Shown in pieces: positions 53,135 through 63,174 of a stretch of DNA of 64,000 nt. Both the position numbers and the translations under genes were made by a program. Below the pieces are notes generated by a model. That model worked only from the letters and a program-made list of their open reading frames with translations. It made no database searches and had not been told where the DNA came from. Source of the stretch: Pirellula staleyi DSM 6068 (lineage in GTDB: Bacteria > Planctomycetota > Planctomycetia > Pirellulales > Pirellulaceae); assembly GCF_000025185.1 (NCBI RefSeq), contig NC_013720.1, positions 620,001 through 684,000 of the forward strand. The letters are read 5' to 3'. Numbering within the stretch: position 1 is the first letter of the stretch; each line of letters opens with the position of its first letter.

Positions 53135-55407
53135 GGCTTTGGTGGCGGAGTTGCCGGGGTCAGTCGATAGAGCGAGAAGCTGCGCTGGTGTCCCTCGATA
53201 AGTGGCTCGAGCGCGATGGGCTCGATGATCTTGCGCTGCACCAGTTGCTCGACCAGCTGGGGGTGGAAGCGTGGATCGTAGCCATAGTTCCCCGCGCTTT
53301 GGTAGCGCGCGATCTCGGCCCAATCGACGAGCAGGTAACCGACGCTGCGCGATGAAAATGCGAGGCGAATCTCGTCATCGGTGGGGCCAATCGTCCAGTC
53401 GCATAGCAGACACGGATTGAAGCAGACGTTGTACGAGCAGGGGCGCTCGATATCAAACGGCGCGGCGTCACCCACCAGCAGCACACCTAGCTCATCGCGC
53501 GGAAGCACTTGATTGAGGATCGCATGACTCTCGCGCACGCGGCGCGGAAACGTGGGATCGCCCCCCTGCGTTGCATCGACGCGAAGTGCAGCGAGTGACA
53601 CGAACCAGCGGTTGTCGGCTGCCAGCGGCGAGGCGAGGATTAGCGCGCCATCCATGAGCAAAATCAGCAGTAGCGCGAGGAACCCCCATGATCGTTTTTG
53701 CAAAATAGGGAGCGCTGGATCGATCGCGCACAGCTTCAGCAAGTTGTCGCACGCGATGGCCGCAAGTAGCGCCGCGAGGGGCAAGATCGGTAGCAGGAAT
53801 CGATCGAGTCGATGCGATACCAGCCACCAGATGGCAAGGCCCCAGAGCAGCCACAGAGCGATGGCACGCGAGGGGCCAGCGGCGCGGACGGCGAAGAGGA
53901 TTCCGATGACAAACAGCGGCAGTGCGGCGCTGGCGTACTCACCAGTAACCAGTGCGCGCCAGAGGCTGCTGGCGAGCTGCGCGGGAGTGTAGCGATTGCC
54001 CTTGTCGTCGCGCGGAACTTGATGAGCACGTTCCCAGCGGCTGATTGCTTCGTCGTCGAAGGGCGGAGCGCCGAACACCGAACCAGCAAGGGGATAGACA
54101 GGATTTCCGGTGAAATAGAGGTTTTTTCCATACCACGGACCGATCGTCACGAGCGATGCCGCCAAGAAAGCAGCGGTCGCGATCGCTGCTGACCGCCAGG
54201 CTGCTTGTGAATCGTTCTTTTGGCTTTGCGTACTATGCTCTGTCGTTTTTAGAACGAGTAACGCATCGCGCACGATCCAGACGAGTGCAGGCAAAAGGAC
54301 GAGCGCGAGGGCCGGATACTTACAGCAGCAGGCCATGCCCGCAGCGAGTCCCGCGAGGATCGCGCGCTGGGTGAGTGACACGTCGAGCAGTAGCGCGTGG
54401 AGTGTGAGGAGAGCAAACGAGGCGAGCACGCCATCGTTCAGTCCGCCTATCGAAACGTGCAATGCCCACGGATGCGAAACGTAAATCGCCACGGCGAGAA
54501 GCGATGAAAGTCTGCCGAGCGACAATCGCCGCGCGATCGAGTAGATGCTCCCTGCTGCAATCATGCTGGCGACAGCCATCAGCAATTTGCCGGCGAGCGC
54601 GCCATGCCACCAATCGAGATCGCCACGAAACAGATTCATCGCCACGATCGCCGGAACTTCGGCCAGGAGTGGCATGTTGCCATAGACGTTATGCGTTAAA
54701 AACGAAATCTGCCCTGCTTGATACCACTCCTTGGGAACTTGCAGGTGATACTCGCGGACGTCGAAATCGTGCGGCGGCAAGATCGATCCCCACAGCGTCA
54801 CGCCAATCAAGAGGCCGATAATAATCGCGAGCGCGCGCTCGGTTCCTGTCCATGCTTCCCTCGGATTTTTGAGCGAAGCGGAACTTCTAACCAGCGCGAG
54901 CCAGCCACGCTGGTGCGCGACGAGATCGACCACGGCGATCAGCCCGAGAAGCGCTAGTCCGATGCCGAAGTAAATTCCCTTCGTCGTGAAGAGCCCTACC
55001 ACGAGCACGACCGTGGCCAGCATGCCGTAGCCCAGTAGGGCGCCGAATACGAGGCGCTCGAGAGGCGTGAGCGTTCCGTCGATGCCGAGGAGTCGTCGCG
55101 CGCTGTTGCCAGCCAGAAGCATCAGCGCAGCTGTAGCCAGCGCGACGAGCAGGATCGGCAGCCGGTCGAAAAAACCAAGCGTCATTTGCCCCGCGCCAAA
55201 CCACTGGCCGATGAGCAAGTCGGGATTCAGCAAGTAGAGCCACAACTGCTGACGCAGGGGCTGCTGCGCGAAAAACAGCAGCATCAGTAGTCCGATGCTA
55301 CTGGCCAGCACGATGCCCATCGCTGTGGGGGCTGTGCGAGGGGAAGAGATCGGCGCGGAAGCTCCTACCGAAGTAGCTGCTGCCCTTGTTTTTTCGCGTT
55401 TTGCCAA
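53131..55407 (-). CDS. GT-C (PMT/ArnT-like) membrane glycosyltransferase
   Basis: A 758-residue polytopic protein with about twelve helices. FDVREYHLQVPKEWYQAG after the first third matches the first luminal loop of GT39/GT83-type transferases, where an acidic motif binds the lipid-phosphate sugar. The last 200 residues form a soluble extracytoplasmic domain. It likely transfers a sugar from a polyprenyl carrier to protein, lipid or glycan outside the membrane. The start is a TTG with a poor ribosome site; an internal ATG 28 codons later is an alternative. It overlaps vanZ at the stops. Confidence 0.8.
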   Translation of the reverse strand: MAKREKTRAAATSVGASAPISSPRTAPTAMGIVLASSIGLLMLLFFAQQPLRQQLWLYLLNPDLLIGQWFGAGQMTLGFFDRLPILLVALATAALMLLAGNSARRLLGIDGTLTPLERLVFGALLGYGMLATVVLVVGLFTTKGIYFGIGLALLGLIAVVDLVAHQRGWLALVRSSASLKNPREAWTGTERALAIIIGLLIGVTLWGSILPPHDFDVREYHLQVPKEWYQAGQISFLTHNVYGNMPLLAEVPAIVAMNLFRGDLDWWHGALAGKLLMAVASMIAAGSIYSIARRLSLGRLSSLLAVAIYVSHPWALHVSIGGLNDGVLASFALLTLHALLLDVSLTQRAILAGLAAGMACCCKYPALALVLLPALVWIVRDALLVLKTTEHSTQSQKNDSQAAWRSAAIATAAFLAASLVTIGPWYGKNLYFTGNPVYPLAGSVFGAPPFDDEAISRWERAHQVPRDDKGNRYTPAQLASSLWRALVTGEYASAALPLFVIGILFAVRAAGPSRAIALWLLWGLAIWWLVSHRLDRFLLPILPLAALLAAIACDNLLKLCAIDPALPILQKRSWGFLALLLILLMDGALILASPLAADNRWFVSLAALRVDATQGGDPTFPRRVRESHAILNQVLPRDELGVLLVGDAAPFDIERPCSYNVCFNPCLLCDWTIGPTDDEIRLAFSSRSVGYLLVDWAEIARYQSAGNYGYDPRFHPQLVEQLVQRKIIEPIALEPLIEGHQRSFSLYRLTPATPPPKP

Positions 55408-55632
55408 GTGAAAAAGTCCCGATCTCTATCGTGCGGTCGCGGGGCGCAGCACGATCCGCCCGAAATGGGGATCGCGCGGGCCGACCTATCACTGCAAGTT
55501 GTGTGAACTATGATTGTATACTCGTAGCCTCCCGAGCGAGGAATCGTGCGGGCTGTAACGAATTTAACGAACCACCATGTGGGCGAGGCGGAAACTGTCT
55601 TGCTCAATCTCCCCTCCCTTTGCTGCTGGTGA

Positions 55633-56658
55633 ATGATGCCTGGAACTTCTGCCGAACGACTCCGCGGTATTTTTACGCCCAACATCGTCCCCCTCGATGC
55701 CGATGGCGAGATCCACGAAGGCGAACTGCGCCGCTATGTCGATTGGCTCATCGACTCGGGTGTACATGGGCTTTATCCCAACGGCAGCACCGGCGAGTTC
55801 ACGCGCTTCACAGCGGAAGAACGTCGACGCATCATCGAGATCATGGCCGATCAGACAGCTGGTCGTGTGCCGATTCTCGCCGGAGCTGCGGAAGCCAACA
55901 CGCGCGAAACAATCAAGGCGTGCGAGTACTATTACGAGCTCGGCTGTCGCGCCGTCGCGATTGTTTCGCCCTTCTACTACAAGCTGACCCCCGCTGGCGT
56001 GTACGCCTATTTCAAAGAGATCGCCGACAACTCGCCGATCGACATCACGCTCTATAACATCCCGATGTTCGCCTCGCCGATCGATGTGCCAACGGTGCAA
56101 CGCTTGGCAGAAGAATGCGAGCGCGCGGTGGCCATTAAGGATAGCTCGGGAGATCTGCCGCACATGATGCGCATGATCGCTGCCGTGCGACCACTCCGCA
56201 CCGATTTCAGCTTCCTCACCGGCTGGGATGCGGCGCTGATGCCGATGATTCTGGTCGGCTGCGATGGTGGAACAAACGCCACCAGCGGTGTGGTGCCCGA
56301 GATCACGCGCAAGCTCTACGACCTGACGGTGAGTGGCCAAATCGACGCCGCACGCGATCTGCAATATCGCTTGCTGCCGCTGTTCGATGCGATGCTCTAC
56401 TCGGCTGAATTCCCCGACGGTTTCCGCGCGGCGATGAAGCTTCGAGGCTTCGAGCCCGGTCCAAGTCGTCAGCCGAAGTCCGACGTTCAGCAGTTGCAAC
56501 TGGCGAAGCTCAGCGATCAGCTGCAATGCTTGCTCGCCGCCGAGGGCTTCACCTCGCAACCATCGGGTGGCTGCAAGCCCAAGCCAGCGGTGAACGAAGA
56601 CGAAGTTGCCCGCATCGTGCAAACGGTGATGGGTGAACTGCGTAAGCACGGCGTGTAA
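55633..56658 (+). CDS. dihydrodipicolinate synthase/N-acetylneuraminate lyase family aldolase
   Basis: A 341-residue class I aldolase of the DapA/NanA family. GSTGEF is at residues 51-56, the catalytic Tyr is in TLYNIP (141) and the Schiff-base lysine is K169 in AIKDSSGD. With one general family member it could make dihydrodipicolinate or cleave or form a sugar acid; the sequence does not settle it. After the barrel and a Gly/Pro/Lys linker the C-terminus ends in an amphipathic helix ([18 protein letters not shown]), which resembles encapsulation peptides of bacterial microcompartments. No shell gene is in the window. It is divergent from the GT-C gene. Confidence 0.88.
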   Translation: MMPGTSAERLRGIFTPNIVPLDADGEIHEGELRRYVDWLIDSGVHGLYPNGSTGEFTRFTAEERRRIIEIMADQTAGRVPILAGAAEANTRETIKACEYYYELGCRAVAIVSPFYYKLTPAGVYAYFKEIADNSPIDITLYNIPMFASPIDVPTVQRLAEECERAVAIKDSSGDLPHMMRMIAAVRPLRTDFSFLTGWDAALMPMILVGCDGGTNATSGVVPEITRKLYDLTVSGQIDAARDLQYRLLPLFDAMLYSAEFPDGFRAAMKLRGFEPGPSRQPKSDVQQLQLAKLSDQLQCLLAAEGFTSQPSGGCKPKPAVNEDEVARIVQTVMGELRKHGV

Positions 56659-56689
56659 CGCACTGACAGCTTCGCGCGGGATGCTGCTC

Positions 56690-58480
56690 TTAGCCGAGCA
56701 GGTCATCCAGTGGCGGAATGTGCCACAACTGCGAGGGGAACAAGGTTTCAGCGAGTTTCGCGGCTGCAGCGGAACTCGCGTCGAGCTCGCCACGAGCAAT
56801 CGCCGATTCGACGCTCCACTGACCGAGCAGAAGCATGCCGAGGCAAGTTTCGCTGAGCGTAATCGACGGCGATGTGGCCGCTGCTTCCACCAGTTTCACG
56901 CCGCTGCGATAGAGCTGCAGTCGAAACTGTTTTTGCGGTGCTCGTAGCGAAACTTCTCCCGCCGATTTCTCGCGGGCTTTGTTCACACTGCCGATTCGGA
57001 GCGAAAGGGTCGCGGTTTTCGTATCGCTGATCTTGGCGGCTCGCGCGGTGATGGACGGGAGCGATTTCTCGAGCAGCGAAACGGCGCCGAGCGGCAGCAT
57101 CATCCATTTTTGACCGCAGGTTTGCTGCGGCGTCACCGTTTGCCCCCCGGCCGCTCGCAAATGTTCGTGCAGAGGACTCAGCAGCGGCGCATCAACACGA
57201 ATATTCCCGCGATCACTCTCCAGCACATCGCTACAAACACGGGCGAGGAGCTGTTCAGCCGCTTCGGCATAGCCAGGGAGCACGAGATGCTCGACAAGTC
57301 GACCTTCGCGAGCAAAGGCATAGCCCACGATCTTTTCGCTACCGAGCGCATTGCCAGCTTTCGGATCGCGCACCGCAGCAACGAGCATCGAATCGCAGGC
57401 CCCTTTTCCAAGGAGCCAATCCCAGTACTCATCGCTCCGCACAGGCCAGCCCCGCATCGTGGGAGCAGCGGAAGCGTAGAGCTCGCGGAGCGAAACGTAA
57501 TCGATACGTCGAAGAGGCCGGACCACCACCGGAATGTTGCGTGTCGGGGTGCGACCATGAGTAAAGGTGATCGGCGCATCTTCGTCGTCGGCAAACAGTT
57601 CTTTCTGATTGCTGCTCGACCACAGCGCGAGCTTCGCGAGGACTTGCCGGGCGTCGGCCAAGCTCGACCACTGCAGCGAAGCCTCTTGCCAGCGGAGTGC
57701 CGAGAAGAGCTGGGGGAACTTGGTCCGCGCCAGCAGTAGCGTGACACCTTGCTCGCGAGCCACATGCTGAGCTGCCGAAACAAGATGCCGGGCCAACCCA
57801 CGTCGCTGCCAAGGGGCCGACGTCACGAGCTCCGACAGCATCATCGCGCGGACGCGCTGGCCATCGAACTCCAGTGTGCGTGGCACCAGCCGAAGGTGCG
57901 AGACGATTTCGCGACGATGACGAATCACCAGCCGCTCGGAAGGCTGATAGCCGGGTTCGTCGAGTTGGGCAGCGAACTCAGCCGTGGTAGGCGCATGAAA
58001 CGCCGCCCGCAGAAGCTGATGAATTTCGATATGGTCGGCTGAACGTGCCGTTTCGACAGCGGGCCACGCAAGATCGGCGAGCGACGAATCGGTGACGATA
58101 CCAGTTTGACCCTGCGGACCACGAATCGCATCGAGGCCACGTCCACCGACAAAGCCCGTGCCGGAAGGCTCGAGCACGCGGCTGGTGATCGGCCTGGCAT
58201 CGGCGTCGGTGGTGGTGATCGACGTTTCGATGAATTTCGGACGGGACGTGCGCGAACGATTCACCGACGTGGTTGCAGCTGCTCGCGATGAAGCGGCACG
58301 GCGAACGGAGCGTTTGGCAACGGGCGGAGGACTAGCCTGCGAGGAGGCAGTCAACGATTTTGTCGATGGCTGCTCGACCTGCGGCTCAGCGACTGATTGC
58401 CGCGCCGGCGATTGAGTTGCGATCGAACGTGAAGTCAAGTCTTGCGACTGCCGCTGGTCGGTCACCGAAGCATGTGGCAT
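56690..58480 (-). CDS. GNAT-type acetyltransferase-like protein with long disordered N-terminus
   Basis: A 596-residue protein. Residues 1 to about 130 are Ser/Thr/Arg/Gln-rich and probably disordered. The GNAT acetyl-CoA loop is SAPWQRRGLARHLVSAA, preceded by the strand LRLVPRTLEF. A second domain with RPLRRIDYVSLRELYA, GYAFAREG and HLVLPGYAEAAEQL resembles the second GNAT-like fold and sterol-carrier-like tail of Eis-type enzymes. AAGGAGT lies 8 bases upstream of the ATG at 58480, which fixes this start. Substrate unknown. It follows the BshC-like gene on the same strand, 78 bases after its stop, so the two may be co-transcribed. Confidence 0.75.
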   Translation of the reverse strand: MPHASVTDQRQSQDLTSRSIATQSPARQSVAEPQVEQPSTKSLTASSQASPPPVAKRSVRRAASSRAAATTSVNRSRTSRPKFIETSITTTDADARPITSRVLEPSGTGFVGGRGLDAIRGPQGQTGIVTDSSLADLAWPAVETARSADHIEIHQLLRAAFHAPTTAEFAAQLDEPGYQPSERLVIRHRREIVSHLRLVPRTLEFDGQRVRAMMLSELVTSAPWQRRGLARHLVSAAQHVAREQGVTLLLARTKFPQLFSALRWQEASLQWSSLADARQVLAKLALWSSSNQKELFADDEDAPITFTHGRTPTRNIPVVVRPLRRIDYVSLRELYASAAPTMRGWPVRSDEYWDWLLGKGACDSMLVAAVRDPKAGNALGSEKIVGYAFAREGRLVEHLVLPGYAEAAEQLLARVCSDVLESDRGNIRVDAPLLSPLHEHLRAAGGQTVTPQQTCGQKWMMLPLGAVSLLEKSLPSITARAAKISDTKTATLSLRIGSVNKAREKSAGEVSLRAPQKQFRLQLYRSGVKLVEAAATSPSITLSETCLGMLLLGQWSVESAIARGELDASSAAAAKLAETLFPSQLWHIPPLDDLLG

Positions 58481-58558
58481 CGGGCGACTCCTTCCGACTG
58501 AAAGATTCGATCCATCGGTGGATGCAGTGGGAGAGGACCGCACCAAACTCTTCACAAA

Positions 58559-60301
58559 CTACGAAAGTCTTTTGCAAAAGTCCAGTAGGACTTCCTGCAA
58601 TATTGTTGAAGGAAAGATGACGAACGAATACTCGCGCGATTTCCAGACCTTACTCTCCTTGAGCGCGTGCACCAACTGACTCCGCTCCTGGGCGAGCTGA
58701 CGTTCGTGCGGCGCAAGCCCAGCCGCGAGCGAGTGATTAAGTTGCACCAGCTTCTCGTGCCACGTTCGGTTCCAGCCCGCCGCCAGTCCCGCCTCAAGCA
58801 CCATCATTTTCTTGCGTGCAAGCGCTGTCAGTTCAGCCGACTCTGGTGGTGCCTCGCGCCCCGGCAGAAGAACAAAACGTTCGCCGCGGTAGTGGATTTC
58901 CCGCATCAAGTTCGTCAGACTCGCAATCGACTGACTGATCTTCGCCGGTGATTCGATGTCGCGAGCGACCGGCAAATGCGTCGTTGCTGTGCAGGTGAGA
59001 TAGGCCGGTGGATCGAGCCGCAAATAGCGCCGCACCAGGGCGTCGGTGAGCTCGTCGTACTTCGCGCCCCCAATGCCGTGCAGGAACAAATCCGAGAGAC
59101 AGATCCGCGCGAACATGGTGGTCACCAAGGCTCGTGGACGAATCTTGATGCCCCGCGCTTCGAGCAACTTCCAAGCAGAAATCGACGCTGAATAATTTTC
59201 TCGCTCAAGGGGAAGAATTTCACGAATCGATGCGCGATCGCTAAGCTCGATCCCAGATGCGGTGCGCCGCATGAAGAGTCGGCGTCGAAGCGGCGCTGCC
59301 GATGTCCAAATCCAGAAAGGTGTTTCGAGCCAATCGCCATCGACCACCAAATCGGGAACCGGATGCGAGCGACTACGAATCCGGTTGGCCTTGCGGTATT
59401 CCGCGAGCGAACGGTTGTAGACGTTTTGAAAGGACTCGATCGACGTCAGGATCAGAAGCGCGAACTCGCGAAAGGAATCGAAGTTTGCGACCACACTGAG
59501 TGGCAGTTCGAGCGTCTCGAGGCCGAGATCTTGCTCGAAGCGATGGCGCGCCTCGGCCAAAATCAGCCCCAGCCGACCATCGACACCCGCGCGATCGGCA
59601 GCCGCCATCGCGTAGGGCCAAAGGCGATGGACAATCGCGTCGTCAGCCTGCTGAGGCAGCAGTGGAGCGAGCAGATCTCCAGTGCGGGACGCGAAACTAT
59701 CGAAGAGTTGGCGATCTTGCAGACGACGCTCTTCAAACGGAATCTCGGTCGACGGCGTATCGATCGGAACTTGAGCGACAGTCACATCGTGCTGGGGAGG
59801 CACATCAGGTGCTGCGTCGCTGCTGGTCTCGCGCGGAACAGCAATCGAGGCACTCCGCAGCGTGTCGTTGTCGACCACCAGGTTAATCGCGATTCCGCCA
59901 GTCAGCTTCCCGAGCGTGCTGAGGGCGAAATTTTTCAGCCAGACACCTGGATGAAACAAGTTCGGCTGATGTCCCGACAACAAGATTGGTGCCGTGTTCC
60001 CATCGGGAAGAGTCGCCACGCTGCGATAGACGCTCGTGTAAGCCACAGCTTGATCGACCAGCTCAGATCGCGCCTCGCGCGCAAGACGCACCAACTGCTG
60101 ATGGAGCGCGTCACCCGAGGCTTCAAGCGCTTTCCATTTTTCGCGATTGGCGGCTAGTAGCGCCGTCGCTTGTTCCGCTGGCGGGTCGAACAGCACGCTT
60201 CGATCTTCGCGCGGCGCACGGAGCTGTCGATGTCGAATCGGGATCTCGAGCATCAGATCGCTGGCGCCACTCGGTTTCATACGCGTCGGAAACTCGCTCA
60301 C
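58559..60301 (-). CDS. hypothetical protein with BshC-like motif
   Basis: A 580-residue soluble protein of unknown function. ILLSGHQPNLFHPGVWLKNF near residue 105 resembles the active-site region of BshC, the cysteine ligase of bacillithiol synthesis (GHQPxLF), and INLVVDNDTLRS follows where BshC has its next strand. Overall length is also comparable. The remainder does not give a clear family match by eye, so this is a remote similarity only. It starts at a GTG without a good ribosome site; an ATG seven codons later is possible. It probably shares a transcript with the GNAT gene. Confidence 0.6.
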   Translation of the reverse strand: MSEFPTRMKPSGASDLMLEIPIRHRQLRAPREDRSVLFDPPAEQATALLAANREKWKALEASGDALHQQLVRLAREARSELVDQAVAYTSVYRSVATLPDGNTAPILLSGHQPNLFHPGVWLKNFALSTLGKLTGGIAINLVVDNDTLRSASIAVPRETSSDAAPDVPPQHDVTVAQVPIDTPSTEIPFEERRLQDRQLFDSFASRTGDLLAPLLPQQADDAIVHRLWPYAMAAADRAGVDGRLGLILAEARHRFEQDLGLETLELPLSVVANFDSFREFALLILTSIESFQNVYNRSLAEYRKANRIRSRSHPVPDLVVDGDWLETPFWIWTSAAPLRRRLFMRRTASGIELSDRASIREILPLERENYSASISAWKLLEARGIKIRPRALVTTMFARICLSDLFLHGIGGAKYDELTDALVRRYLRLDPPAYLTCTATTHLPVARDIESPAKISQSIASLTNLMREIHYRGERFVLLPGREAPPESAELTALARKKMMVLEAGLAAGWNRTWHEKLVQLNHSLAAGLAPHERQLAQERSQLVHALKESKVWKSREYSFVIFPSTILQEVLLDFCKRLS

Positions 60302-60371
60302 AAACAGGCGCTAACTAGTGGGGGAGCAGGGACCAAGCGTGCCTGATCGATTGCCAGCTTCGCAGCTCGAT

Positions 60372-61118
60372 CTACTCTGCCGTGCAAACGTTCCCCATGC
60401 AGAACGAGTTGCGAACACTCGGCGCTGCCATCGCGCGATCGAGCGTCAGATGATAATACTGCAAACGGGTTTGGGCGTCGTCGAGCACACCACCGAACGA
60501 GCGTTTCTCGTCGAGGTAAATCAGCGGCACAGGAAGTTCGATCACGCTGAGCCCCGCAGCAGCGACTTGCACCCAAACTTCGAGCGGCATCGCATAGCCC
60601 GCCTCTTGAATATCGAGCTTCTCGAGGGACGAGACGCGGTAGCACTTGAAACCGCAGAAGGCGTCGGTCAGTTTCAGCCCGAGCCGATTGTTCAGTTCAG
60701 CGGTCACTTGCTCGTTGATCCGGCGGCGCTGCTCGGGTGGGGGCGTATCCCCGGCAAACTGCCGGAGGTAACGACTTCCCGAAACGATATCGACCCCGGG
60801 GACGCAGCTCTCGAAGAAGAGAGGAATTCGCTTTGGTTCGTGCTGACCATCGCAGTCGATGGTGACGAGCATCTCAAAACCATGCTGCTTGGCATAGGCA
60901 AAGGCTGTCAGGAGCGCTGCACCATAGCCTTTGTTTTCGTCGTGCTTGGCGATGCGGATATCGGTGCGGCTGGCGAGCAGTTCGCTCGTGCCGTCGGTCG
61001 AGCCATCGTCGACCACCAGGACTTCTTTACAGTAGCGCTTCACCTCGTCGAGTACGCCACTGACGTACTTCACTTCGTTGTAGACCGGAAGTGCGGTGAG
61101 CCAGCGGGGAGACGACAT
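60372..61118 (-). CDS. DPM1-like family 2 glycosyltransferase
   Basis: A 248-residue GT2 enzyme. TALPVYNEVKYVSGVL, VVDDGSTDGT (35-44) and TIDCDGQHEP, with FCGFKCYR and the acceptor-site helix, are typical of polyprenyl-phosphate sugar synthases. It has no C-terminal transmembrane segments. It probably makes a lipid-linked sugar for the envelope, a possible donor for the GT-C enzyme encoded at 53131. AAGGAA at good spacing supports the ATG at 61118. Confidence 0.88.
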   Translation of the reverse strand: MSSPRWLTALPVYNEVKYVSGVLDEVKRYCKEVLVVDDGSTDGTSELLASRTDIRIAKHDENKGYGAALLTAFAYAKQHGFEMLVTIDCDGQHEPKRIPLFFESCVPGVDIVSGSRYLRQFAGDTPPPEQRRRINEQVTAELNNRLGLKLTDAFCGFKCYRVSSLEKLDIQEAGYAMPLEVWVQVAAAGLSVIELPVPLIYLDEKRSFGGVLDDAQTRLQYYHLTLDRAMAAPSVRNSFCMGNVCTAE

Positions 61119-61518
61119 CCTGGGATTCCTTGACCAGTGGGAGCGAGAGCGAAAGCCGGACCGGTCGCAGGGGGTGCGAAATGGTCGTAAACCGACTTTC
61201 GCATTCTAGGCACCCAAGGAGGTGAGTCAAACTTCTGTCCTGCCCAGGAGGGGAATAGTTGCGAGACAAAGTCGCTTAGCTGCTCGGGATATAGCGACAG
61301 GACCAGTAGCAGCGGACAGCTGGCCGACTGGCGAGGTCGATCTAGGCCACCCCTAACGACCTTCAATTCGGGGAACCAGCCCCTTGTGGCCGAGCTTTTT
61401 CTCTCTTGACGCGAGGTGGGGATTTCAGGGATGTTTCCGTCCCAGCGTGCCTACGAGGGGCGGGAAGCGACGGATGCTTCTTGCACGGCGTGAAAACTCC
61501 AAGGAAGTGAGTTGCGAG
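61119..61518. other. 400-base divergent intergenic region
   Basis: This region separates the glycosyltransferase and the lipoprotein gene and should carry both promoters. I see no coding sequence. AAGGAAGTG at 61501-61509 is the ribosome site of the right-hand gene. Confidence 0.4.
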
Positions 61519-62316
61519 ATGAAACGGTGTTTTGTGCTTGCTTTGGTAGCGGGCTATTTGGTGATGACGGTCGGTTGTGGTGGGGGTGCAAGCACCACCG
61601 AAACGAATCCTCAGGACAATGCCAGCCCTACCGGAGCTGAAGTGGCTCAGCAGGCTCCGAAAGAGCCGGTTGCTGTGGCTGCCGATGCAACGCCCGATCA
61701 GGTGATCTCGGTATTCCTCGATGCCTTGCGTGTCGGCGACTCGGCCACCACCGCCAACTTGCTCACCAGCAAAGCGCGGGAAGAGACGGCTAAACACAAT
61801 ATTGCTGTCGACCCCCAGAGTGCTCCCGGCGCTAAGTATTCCGTAGCTCCAGCCGAGTTCTTGGCCGACAATCCTCACGGCGCTCATGTCCGGAGCAGCT
61901 GGACCGAGACCTACCAAGATGGCACCGTGAACTACGACATCGTGTGGGTGATGCGTCGTCAGAAAGAAGGCTGGCGCATTGCGGGCATGGCGCTCGAACT
62001 CGTGCCAGGCCAAGAGCCAGCGTTCCTGAACTTTGAAGATCCGACCGACATGCTCGCCAAGCGCGATGCCGCCATCGCCGCCCAAATGCCTGCGGAAAAT
62101 CAGGCCCAGCCAGGAGCTGTCGGGGCGGAAGGTCAACCTGCTCAAAACCCGGCTGGCCAGGCTCAGCCTTTGAATCAGGCCGACTTCACCGGTCAACCTG
62201 GCGTCGGTCCGATCGGCAGCGACCCCGCTGCACCGGGCCAATTCCAGCAACCACCTGCCGAGTTCCCACCGCTGCAAGCGACCCCAGGCACTCCCGGCAA
62301 CACAGCCACGCGCTAG
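61519..62316 (+). CDS. lipoprotein of unknown function
   Basis: A 265-residue protein with a lipoprotein signal peptide (VLALVAGYLVMTVGCGGG), the modified residue being Cys20. A central domain (DQVISVFLDALRVGDSATTA and YDIVWVMRRQKEGWRIAGMA) resembles the NTF2-like/DUF4878 folds often seen in lipoproteins. The C-terminal 90 residues are rich in Gln, Pro and Ala. It would be anchored to a membrane and face the periplasm. The start is chosen from the signal peptide. An intrinsic terminator follows. Confidence 0.78.
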   Translation: MKRCFVLALVAGYLVMTVGCGGGASTTETNPQDNASPTGAEVAQQAPKEPVAVAADATPDQVISVFLDALRVGDSATTANLLTSKAREETAKHNIAVDPQSAPGAKYSVAPAEFLADNPHGAHVRSSWTETYQDGTVNYDIVWVMRRQKEGWRIAGMALELVPGQEPAFLNFEDPTDMLAKRDAAIAAQMPAENQAQPGAVGAEGQPAQNPAGQAQPLNQADFTGQPGVGPIGSDPAAPGQFQQPPAEFPPLQATPGTPGNTATR

Positions 62317-62402
62317 TGCATCGCCTCGCCGCGACTACTGTCTATCCAGATAAGTAGTAATTTCGCTCGCGACGCGCTGCATTTCATAGAACTGAATCAA
62401 CC

Positions 62403-62446
62403 ACGATCCCTGTCGATGCAAGTCGGCGGGGATCGTTCGTTTTCTT
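62403..62446 (+). terminator. intrinsic terminator after the lipoprotein gene
   Basis: ACGATCCC (62403-62410) and GGGATCGT (62429-62436) form an 8-base stem followed by a T-rich run. Confidence 0.65.
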
Positions 62447-63174
62447 GGCTGCCAGCAACCCAAATCGCTCAGAAAGGTGGCTGGCTGCGAACTTTGGGGC
62501 ATCCGGGACGTAAAAACCAGATCGCTGGTCGCCAGACGGACGCCGAGGCCCGGCTTACTTGGGGAAAAAATCTTGAAAGCGTGGATTCTCGGAGCGGCTG
62601 CTAGCAGTGCGGTCTGAGAGTTTGGGTAGGCGAGTCGGTTCTCGCTTGGGGAATCCCTACTGGCGATCTGGACAATTTTCGAAGAACTTTTCCGCTATTC
62701 TTTTGGGACTTAGGACCGCACGTGCGCTGGCCGCTCGAACTGCAACTGTTTTGTTGGCGGTTACTTAGAGCGACATCTACAGGCGTCAATGGGCGGTTAA
62801 TGCGGGAAACTGCCGGGCAGCCTAGGGAAACTAGACAAACGCTGCCGATGGAGTAGAGTTAGTCCGAACACAGCGCATCCCCCCCACAGTCAAAAGCATT
62901 CCCATTTTATGCATTTTGACTCCTGCGGCTTGACAGAGGGTGCACCCGTGTTAATGTAACGACCTAATCTGCTAGATCACTACATCCTTCGCAACCGTCA
63001 AAAGTTGACACAACAGGGATTTGGGATGTGGGCCGTTTAGCAGATTGCTTTGTTTTGCTTCGCAAGTTCATCAGCCGTCACGATGCGAGGCCCCCCTTTG
63101 GTTTGGACGGCTAGTGAACTCAGTGTTCGCTTACGGTACCTGTAAGTCATTTGGTTTTTTTGGAGGATTCGAGG
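62447..63174. other. 728-base region without a gene, with promoter and leader
   Basis: I see no coding sequence. A strong promoter match lies at 62930-62957 and gives a leader of about 210 bases before the cysteine-rich gene. TGGAGGA at 63161-63167 is its ribosome site. The part from 62447 to 62929 shows nothing recognisable. Confidence 0.5.
62930..62957 (+). promoter_or_regulatory. sigma70-type promoter for the cysteine-rich protein
   Basis: A perfect TTGACA (62930-62935) is followed after 16 bases by TAATGT (62952-62957). Transcription would begin near 62965. Confidence 0.6.

Noticed and set aside
62447-62929. Short open frames in the region after the lipoprotein gene
   Set aside because: They are under 65 codons, lack ribosome sites and have no recognisable features.
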